Origin: Phycicoccus sp. HDW14
Lineage (GTDB): Bacteria > Actinomycetota > Actinomycetes > Actinomycetales > Dermatophilaceae
Reading direction: 5' to 3'
Assembly: GCF_011383005.1 (NCBI RefSeq)
Contig: NZ_CP049935.1
Span: forward strand, 3,720,001-3,784,000
Length of the DNA stretch: 64,000 bases
Made by a program: the position numbers and the translations under genes. The notes under the pieces are model-generated. The model ran no database searches, was not told the origin of the DNA, and saw only the letters and a program-made list of their open reading frames with translations. Of the stretch, positions 58,520 to 64,000 are shown piece after piece (within the stretch, counting starts at the first letter, position 1; the number at the start of each line of letters is the position of its first letter).

Positions 58520-59142
58520 TCCGGCTGCTCGTCGTCGACGACCACCCCGTCGTGCGGGCGGGGATGGTCGCGGTGCTCGGGGAGGAGCCCGACCTCGAGG
58601 TCGTCGGGGAGGCCGGCAACGGGGCGGAGGCGTTGGCGCTCGTGCCGCGGCTGACACCCGACGTCGTCCTCATGGACCTGCGGATGCCGGTGATGGACGG
58701 CGCGGAGGCCACCGCGCGCCTGCGGTCGATGGCCGGAGCCCCCCACGTGCTCGTGCTCACGACCTACGACACCGACGCCGACATCGTGCGGGCCGTCGAG
58801 GCCGGCGCGCGCGGCTACCTGCTCAAGGACGCGCCGACGTCGGTGCTCACCGACGCGATCCGCCGGGCGGCCCGCGGCGAGACGGTCCTCGCGCCCCCTG
58901 TGGCGGCCCGGCTCGCCGACCGGCTGCGCACCCCGGCCGGCCCGGAGGTCACCGGGCGCGAGGTCGAGGTGCTGGCCCTCGTCGCGCGCGGGCTGTCCAA
59001 CGCCGAGGTCGGACGTGAGCTGTTCATCGGCGAGGCCACGGTCAAGACCCACCTGCTGCGGGCCTTCGCCAAGCTGGGGGTCCAGGACCGCACGGCCGCC
59101 GTCGCCGAGGCGCACCGGCGCGGGCTCATCGACCTCGGCTGA
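58516..59142 (+). CDS. LuxR-type response regulator
   Basis: 208 residues. Receiver (1-120): LLVVDDHPVVR, phospho-Asp in DVVLMDLRMPVMDG, Thr in VLVLTTYDTDAD, Lys in GYLLKDAP. The HTH (about 145-205) is TGREVEVLALVARGLSNAEVGRELFIGEATVKTHLLRAFAKLGVQDRTAAV. GTG start inside the kinase stop. It most likely regulates the neighbouring ABC exporter. Confidence 0.95.
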   Translation: MIRLLVVDDHPVVRAGMVAVLGEEPDLEVVGEAGNGAEALALVPRLTPDVVLMDLRMPVMDGAEATARLRSMAGAPHVLVLTTYDTDADIVRAVEAGARGYLLKDAPTSVLTDAIRRAARGETVLAPPVAARLADRLRTPAGPEVTGREVEVLALVARGLSNAEVGRELFIGEATVKTHLLRAFAKLGVQDRTAAVAEAHRRGLIDLG

Positions 59143-59227
59143 GGGACGGGGTCGAGCCCGGTTCCGCCGGTCGAGCCCGCTGCAGCGGGCTCGACGGCCA
59201 GGAGCCGGCTCGACGTCACCGGCCGGG

Positions 59228-59914
59228 TCAGGGGCGCTGCTCGACGTCGTCGATGACGTCGTCGGACTCCTCGAGGACCTCGGCGCGCGACATCCCGGCG
59301 GAGCGGCGGTGCCGGAGGTACTCGACGAGCACCGGGAGCACGGACACGGCGACGATGGCGAGGATGACCACCTCGAGGTTGTCCTTGACGAAGGCCACGT
59401 TGCCCAAGAAGTAGCCGGCGAGCGTGACGATGCCGACCCACAGCGCGGCACCGACGGCCGACCACGTGAAGAAGTGCCGGCGCTCCATCCGCCCGATGCC
59501 CGCGACGACGGTGATGTAGGTGCGCACGATGGGCACGAAGCGGCCGAGGACGAGGGCCTTGGCGCCGTACCGGTCGAAGAACTCCTCGGTCTTCTCGAAG
59601 TACTGGCGCTTGATGATGCGTCCGTCGCGGTGGCGCAGCGGTGCGCCGAGCCCGCGCCCGAGCTCGTAGCCCACGACGTTCCCGGCGAAGGCCGCGACGA
59701 AGAGCGCCGCGAGCGCCAGGACGAGGTTGACGTCGAGCTGGCCGCTGGCGACGAAGAGCCCCACGGCGAAGAGCAGCGAGTCACCGGGGAGGATCGGGAA
59801 GAAGAGCCCGCACTCGACGAAGACGATGGCCAGCGAGAGCCAGAAGAAGGCCGACCCGTAGGTGTCGAGGAGGTACTGGGGGTCCATCCAGTTCGGCCCG
59901 AGCGCGTGCATCAC
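59228..59914 (-). CDS. DedA family membrane protein
   Basis: 228 residues if started at GTG 59914 (VMHALGP...). A TACCCT box seven bases upstream of that GTG argues for it over the ATG three bases later. Motifs: FVECGLFFPILPGDSLLFAVGLF, YELGRGLGAPLRHRD, FDRYGAKALVLGRFVPIVRTYITVVAGIGRMERRHFF. DedA/VTT proteins move or flip lipids such as undecaprenyl phosphate or PE. The C-terminus is cytoplasmic and acidic. Confidence 0.93.
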   Translation of the reverse strand: MMHALGPNWMDPQYLLDTYGSAFFWLSLAIVFVECGLFFPILPGDSLLFAVGLFVASGQLDVNLVLALAALFVAAFAGNVVGYELGRGLGAPLRHRDGRIIKRQYFEKTEEFFDRYGAKALVLGRFVPIVRTYITVVAGIGRMERRHFFTWSAVGAALWVGIVTLAGYFLGNVAFVKDNLEVVILAIVAVSVLPVLVEYLRHRRSAGMSRAEVLEESDDVIDDVEQRP

Positions 59915-59921
59915 GGGTCCA

Positions 59922-59927
59922 AGGGTA
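59922..59927 (-). promoter_or_regulatory. -10 hexamer TACCCT, leaderless-type
   Basis: Seven bases before the DedA GTG at 59914; this is the basis for choosing GTG over ATG. Confidence 0.55.
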
Positions 59928-60111
59928 GGTGGCCGGGGCGCCGCGCCGCCCGCGCCCCGCCCTGTGCAGATCCTGTGAGGGCCGTCCGCCGACGTGTGCG
60001 CCACGGATCCCGTCGCCATGTGGGACGTGCGCGACGCGATCCGTCCCGACGGTCTACGGTGTCGCCCAGATCGCGTGGTGGCCCTCCGCGCGCCCGGACG
60101 AAAGCACTGCC

Positions 60112-60993
60112 ATGACCCGACGCCCTCGCCTCGTCGCCCCCGTCCTCCTCCTCGCCGCCCTCGGCCTCGCGGCCTGCGGCGCACCGGTCGACGAGCCCGC
60201 CGCCTCCACCACCCCGAGCACGAGCGGCTCGGCCGACGCGCTCGCCGGCTGCACGCCGGACACGCTCAAGACCGTGACGGGCGGCAAGCTCACCGTGGGC
60301 ACCGACAAGCCGGCCTACGGCCCGTGGTTCTCCGACGACGACCCGAGCAACGGCAAGGGGTACGAGTCGGCCGTCGCGTACGCTGTCGCCGAGAAGCTCG
60401 GGTACGCCAAGGACGCCGTGACCTGGGTCGTCGTGCCCTTCAACACCGCGATCGCGCCGGGGCCCAAGACCTTCGACCTCGACCTCAACCAGGTGTCGAT
60501 CAGCGACGAGCGACGGAACGCCGTCGACTTCTCCTCCGGGTACTACGACGTGCGCCAGTCGGTCATCACCTACAAGGGCAGCCCGATCGACGGCAAGACC
60601 ACGGTCGCCGAGCTCAAGAGCGCCAAGCTCGGCGCCCAGGTGGGCACGACGTCGTACACCGCGGCGACGAACCAGATCGCGCCGACCGAGGACGTCGCCG
60701 TCTTCGACACCAACGACCTCGCCGTGCAGGCGCTGAAGAACAAGCAGATCGACGGAATCGTCGTCGACCTGCCGACCGGCTTCTACATGACGGCCGCCCA
60801 GCTCGACGACGGCGTCATCGTCGGCCAGCTGCCGGCGACCGGGGGCACCGAGCAGTTCGGCGCGGTGCTCGACAAGGGCAGCCCGCTCACCCCGTGCATC
60901 TCGGCGGCCGTCGACGCGCTGCGGGCCGACGGCACCCTCGACACGCTCGTCGGCGAGTGGCTCTCGACGCAGGGCGCGCCCGAGCTGTCGTGA
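60112..60993 (+). CDS. Amino-acid ABC substrate-binding lipoprotein
   Basis: 293 residues. Lipobox LAAC at about residue 21. SBP family 3 pattern: GKLTVGTDKPAYGPWF, NGKGYESAVAYAVAEKLGY, FDLDLNQVSISDERRNAVDFSSGYYDVRQSVI, LGAQVGTTSYTAA, GGTEQFGAVLDKGSPL. It captures a polar amino acid or similar outside the membrane. The stop overlaps the permease start (GTGA), so the three genes form one unit. Confidence 0.93.
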   Translation: MTRRPRLVAPVLLLAALGLAACGAPVDEPAASTTPSTSGSADALAGCTPDTLKTVTGGKLTVGTDKPAYGPWFSDDDPSNGKGYESAVAYAVAEKLGYAKDAVTWVVVPFNTAIAPGPKTFDLDLNQVSISDERRNAVDFSSGYYDVRQSVITYKGSPIDGKTTVAELKSAKLGAQVGTTSYTAATNQIAPTEDVAVFDTNDLAVQALKNKQIDGIVVDLPTGFYMTAAQLDDGVIVGQLPATGGTEQFGAVLDKGSPLTPCISAAVDALRADGTLDTLVGEWLSTQGAPELS

Positions 60994-61884
60994 CCGCGGC
61001 CCCCGCGAGCCGTCCCCCGGTGCCCTCGTGGCCCCCGGGCGGACGGGCAGCCGTCGGCGCTCGAGGTCGAGCGGCGTCGCTACCGGCGCGGCCGGGCGGC
61101 GCGCTCCGCGGTGGTGTCCGCGGCATCCACCGTGCTGCTCCTCGGGGTCGTCGTGGCCCTCGTCGTCACGTCGCCGGGCTGGCCGCGGGTCCGCGAGACC
61201 TTCCTCGACCCGCACAAGGCGGTCGAGGCCTTCCCGGCGGTCCTCGAGGGGCTCTGGCTCAACATCCGGGTCATGCTCGTCTGCGGCGTCCTCATCGCGG
61301 TGGTCGGGCTGACCCTGGCCGTGATGCGCACCGTCCGCGGCCCGGTCGCCTTCCCGCTCAGGCTGTTCGCGACGGCGTACGTCGACCTGTTCCGCGGCCT
61401 GCCGCTGCTGCTCGTCCTCTTCGTCCTCGGCTTCGGGGCGCCGGCGCTGCGGCTGTCGGGCCTGCCGTCGTCGGCCCTGTTCTGGGGGTCGTGCGCCCTC
61501 GTGCTGTCGTACTCGGCGTACGTCGCGGAGGTGTTCCGCGCGGGCATCGAGTCGGTGCACCCGTCGCAGCGCGCGGCGGCCCGCTCGCTCGGGCTGTCCT
61601 ACGGCCAGACGATGCGGCACGTCGTCCTGCCGCAGGCCGTCCGGCGGGTCGTGCCGGCGCTGATGAACGACCTCGTCTCGCTGCAGAAGGACTCCGGCCT
61701 CATCGCCGTCCTCGGGGTCATCGACGCCATCCGCGCGGCCCAGATCGAGACCGCCCTCGACTTCAACTTCACGCCCTACGTCGTCGCCGGGGCGCTCTTC
61801 GTCTGCCTGACCATCCCGATGGCGCGCTTCACCGACCACGTCGCGCGCAAGCAGGGGTTCCACGGCGCCGGGGGCCACCTGTGA
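60990..61884 (+). CDS. Amino-acid ABC permease, one +1 frameshift
   Basis: The reconstructed protein has about 297 residues. The start frame (MTAAPASRPPVPSW) joins, if one C is removed from the run 61032-61036, to PRADGQPSALEVERRRYRRGRAARSAVVSAAST and the permease core. The core has TM spans and the EAA-like loop RAGIESVHPSQRAAARSLGLSYGQTMRHVVLPQAVRRVVPAL. HisM/GlnP type. This is the only insertion-type break in the window. The stop overlaps the ATPase start (GTGA). Confidence 0.88.
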
Positions 61885-62636
61885 GCCTCCACGCCGCCGG
61901 CCGGGAACCGGTGCTGCGCCTCGAGGGGGTGCGGAAGTCGTTCGGGGACACCGAGGTCCTGCGCGGTCTCGACCTCACGGTGCACGAGGGGCAGGTCGTC
62001 GTCCTCATCGGGGCGAGCGGGTCGGGCAAGTCGACCCTGCTGCGCTGCGTCAACCTGCTCGAGGTCGTCGACGACGGCCGGATCACGCTCGAGGGCGACG
62101 ACGTCACCGACCCGCGCGTCGACGCCGACGCCGTCCGGGCCCGGATGGGCGTCGTCTTCCAGGCCTACAACCTCTTCCCGCACCTGTCCGTGCTCGACAA
62201 CATCACCCTCGCGCCGGTCCGCGTGCACAAGGTGCCGAAGGCCGAGGCCACGGAGCGCGCGATGGCGATGCTCGAGCGGGTCGGGTTGCCGGAGAAGGCA
62301 TCCGCTCGACCGGACGACCTCTCCGGGGGCCAGCAGCAGCGGGTGGCGATCGCCCGCGCGCTGGTCAACCAGCCGCGGCTCATGCTCCTCGACGAGGTCA
62401 CCTCGGCCCTCGACCCCGAGCTCGTCGGCGAGGTCCTCGACCTGCTGCGCGAGCTCAAGGACGAGGGGATGACGATGGTCCTCAACACCCACGAGATGGG
62501 GTTCGCCCGGCAGGTCGCCGACACCGTGTGCTTCCTACACGGCGGCGTCGTCCACGAGCAGGGGCCGCCCGCACAGGTCCTCGACGACCCACGCCAGGAG
62601 CGCACCCGCCGCTTCCTCGCCCGCGTGCACGCCTAG
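61881..62636 (+). CDS. Amino-acid ABC ATPase (GlnQ type)
   Basis: 251 residues. Walker A GASGSGKSTLLRC, Q-loop VFQAYNLFPHL, signature LSGGQQQRVAIARAL, Walker B LMLLDEVTSALDPE, switch THEMGFARQVAD. Drives import with the previous two genes. GTG start inside the permease stop. Its TAG stop is part of the next gene's -10 hexamer. Confidence 0.95.
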   Translation: MSLHAAGREPVLRLEGVRKSFGDTEVLRGLDLTVHEGQVVVLIGASGSGKSTLLRCVNLLEVVDDGRITLEGDDVTDPRVDADAVRARMGVVFQAYNLFPHLSVLDNITLAPVRVHKVPKAEATERAMAMLERVGLPEKASARPDDLSGGQQQRVAIARALVNQPRLMLLDEVTSALDPELVGEVLDLLRELKDEGMTMVLNTHEMGFARQVADTVCFLHGGVVHEQGPPAQVLDDPRQERTRRFLARVHA

Positions 62637-62639
62637 CCT
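62634..62639 (+). promoter_or_regulatory. -10 hexamer TAGCCT, leaderless-type
   Basis: Seven bases before the GTG at 62647 and overlapping the previous gene's stop. Confidence 0.55.
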
Positions 62640-62646
62640 CGGGTCC

Positions 62647-63288
62647 GTGGAGGAGCGTCCGGAGGCCGAGGTCGGGGTCGGCCCGTGGGAGGGTCCGTGG
62701 CCCGAGGGCGCGCACTGGGACCCCGAGCTGCTGCGCGACGGCGACCGCCGCAACGTCGTCGACCGGTACCGGTACTGGTCGATGGAGGCCGTCGTCGCCG
62801 ACCTCGACACCCGCCGCCACCCGTTCCACGTCGCGATCGAGAACTGGGGCCACGACTTCAACATCGGATCGGTCGTGCGGACCGCCAACGCGATGGGCGC
62901 CGCCGCCTTCCACGTCGTCGGCCGGCGGCGGTGGAACCGGCGGGGCGCGATGGTCACCGACCGGTACCAGCACGAGCACCACCACGCCGACGCCGCGGGG
63001 CTCACGGCATGGGCGGCGACGGCCGGTCCGGACGGAGGGCGGCTGCCGCTCGTCGGCATCGACAACCTGCCGGGGTCGGTGCCGCTGGAGACCCACGACC
63101 TGCCGCGCGCGTGCGTCCTCGTCCTCGGCCAGGAGGGGCCCGGGCTGACCCCGGCGATGCAGGAGGCCTGCGACGTCGTGCTCCACATCGCGCAGTTCGG
63201 CTCGACCCGCTCGGTCAACGCTGGGGCCGCGGCGGCCGTCGCGATGCACGCCTGGGTCCGACGGCACGTCTTCGACCAGCACCCGTGA
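62647..63288 (+). CDS. SpoU/TrmH-family RNA 2'-O-methyltransferase
   Basis: 213 residues. Motif 1 WGHDFNIGSVVRTANAMG, motif 2 CVLVLGQEGPGLTPAMQEACD, motif 3 IAQFGSTRSVNAGAAAAVAMHAW: the trefoil-knot SAM site is complete. The N-terminal part is short, so it is the stand-alone TrmH-like type. It methylates tRNA or rRNA ribose; the exact site is unknown. Confidence 0.93.
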   Translation: MEERPEAEVGVGPWEGPWPEGAHWDPELLRDGDRRNVVDRYRYWSMEAVVADLDTRRHPFHVAIENWGHDFNIGSVVRTANAMGAAAFHVVGRRRWNRRGAMVTDRYQHEHHHADAAGLTAWAATAGPDGGRLPLVGIDNLPGSVPLETHDLPRACVLVLGQEGPGLTPAMQEACDVVLHIAQFGSTRSVNAGAAAAVAMHAWVRRHVFDQHP

Positions 63289-63342
63289 CCCCCGCGGGCC
63301 GGCACCCGGAATAGCGCCGGCGTCCCGGCCGCTGGACCTCGG

Positions 63343-64000
63343 GTGAGCACCCCCGCGCTGTCCGTCCTCGACCTCGTCCCCGTCCGGTCCGACCAGCTGA
63401 CCTCCGACGCCGTCGCCGCCACCCGGTCCCTGGCCCGGGTCGCCGACGGGCTGGGCTACCGCCGGTACTGGCTCGCCGAGCACCACAACATGCCGGCCGT
63501 CGCGGCGACCAACCCGCCGGTGCTGGCCGCCGTCGTGGCCGCGGCCACCGACCGGATCCGGGTCGGCTCCGGCGGCGTCATGCTGCCCAACCACGCACCC
63601 CTGGTCGTCGCCGAGCAGTTCGCCCTCCTCGAGGCGGCCTTCCCCGGCCGCGTCGACCTCGGCATCGGGCGGGCGCCGGGCACCGACCCGGTCACCGCCT
63701 GGGCGCTGCGCAGCGGCACGGGCCAGGCCGACGGCGACGCCGTCGACCGCTTCCCCGACCACGTCGACGCCGTCATCGCGATGATGTCGCCCGCCGGCGC
63801 CGCCCTGCGCCTCGCGACCGGCGACCACGTCCTGCGCGCGACGCCGCGCGCCGCCTCGGTGCCGACGCTCTGGCTGCTCGGCTCGTCCGACTACTCCGCG
63901 CGGCTGGCCGCCTCGCGTGGGCTCCCGTACGTCTTCGCCTCGCACTTCTCCGGGCGCGGGACGGCCGAGGCGCTGGCCCTCTACCGCGGCGGGTACCAGC
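63343..64000 (+). CDS. Luciferase-like (LLM) flavin oxidoreductase, 3' end outside window
   Basis: 219 residues visible from GTG (MSTPALSVLDLVPVRSDQ). Landmarks: YRRYWLAEHHNMPAVAATNPPVLAA, IRVGSGGVMLPNHAPLVVAEQFALLEAAFPGRVDLGIGRAPGTDP, and LWLLGSSDYSARLAASRGLPYVFASHFSG. This is the MsnO8-like FMN-dependent group, distinct from the F420 enzyme at 31258. The frame is open at the window edge. Confidence 0.9.
   Translation, partial: MSTPALSVLDLVPVRSDQLTSDAVAATRSLARVADGLGYRRYWLAEHHNMPAVAATNPPVLAAVVAAATDRIRVGSGGVMLPNHAPLVVAEQFALLEAAFPGRVDLGIGRAPGTDPVTAWALRSGTGQADGDAVDRFPDHVDAVIAMMSPAGAALRLATGDHVLRATPRAASVPTLWLLGSSDYSARLAASRGLPYVFASHFSGRGTAEALALYRGGYQ

Overview
The window is very GC-rich (low-70s percent by eye), densely packed DNA. 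Codons end almost always in G or C, actinobacterial families are common, and an HspR/HAIR heat-shock circuit and an LprG-P55-like pair are present. This points to an actinomycete, most likely Micrococcales (Intrasporangiaceae/Dermatophilaceae-like). The genus is an inference. I saw no rRNA, tRNA, CRISPR array, insertion sequence, prophage or origin.

Layout. 1-9.9 kb: the 3' part of a giant cell-surface protein, with 28 visible repeats of about 116 residues and a C-terminal LAQTG sorting signal. 9.9-20 kb: a lipoprotein, two ECF sigma factors each followed by a membrane partner, two MFS exporters, a DUF5701-like protein, a membrane protein and a CDF metal exporter. 20-32 kb: an M20 peptidase, a MetX-like hydrolase between two related palindromes, two adjacent secreted repeat proteins, a GNAT enzyme, an AMIN-like lipoprotein, a P450, two divergent patatin-like lipases, DUF3072 and YqeB-like proteins, and an F420-type oxidoreductase. 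32-43 kb: the dnaK-grpE-dnaJ-hspR operon and clpB, both with HAIR operators, with a sugar kinase, a beta-propeller protein, a TspO-like protein and a small protein between them. 43-54 kb: lipoprotein plus P55-like exporter, DinB-like protein, Fpg/Nei glycosylase, a 51-bp tandem array, exonuclease III, SDR, pyrE, LemA and small proteins. 54-64 kb: an ArsR-like regulator with a clear operator and a divergent MFS gene, an ABC exporter with a two-component system, DedA, an amino-acid ABC importer, an SpoU methyltransferase and a partial luciferase-like oxidoreductase.

Three observations cut across the genes. (1) About fourteen genes are broken by single-base length changes, nearly all losses in short G or C runs. 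Even clpB is affected, so the sequence probably carries homopolymer errors. I annotate these genes as reconstructed coding regions. (2) At least sixteen genes on both strands have a TANNNT hexamer ending exactly 6-8 nt before the start codon, a strong leaderless-transcript signature that also decides several starts. (3) The 3' intergenic gaps hold at least three families of long palindromes with fixed outer arms and variable inner parts, plus a tandem array of a fourth hairpin type. I know of no description of these; they are the best candidate here for an undescribed element system.

Genes acting together: sigma/anti-sigma pairs; HspR repressing dnaK and clpB; lipoprotein plus exporter for envelope lipid transport; ABC exporter with histidine kinase and regulator; and substrate-binding protein, permease and ATPase for amino-acid uptake.
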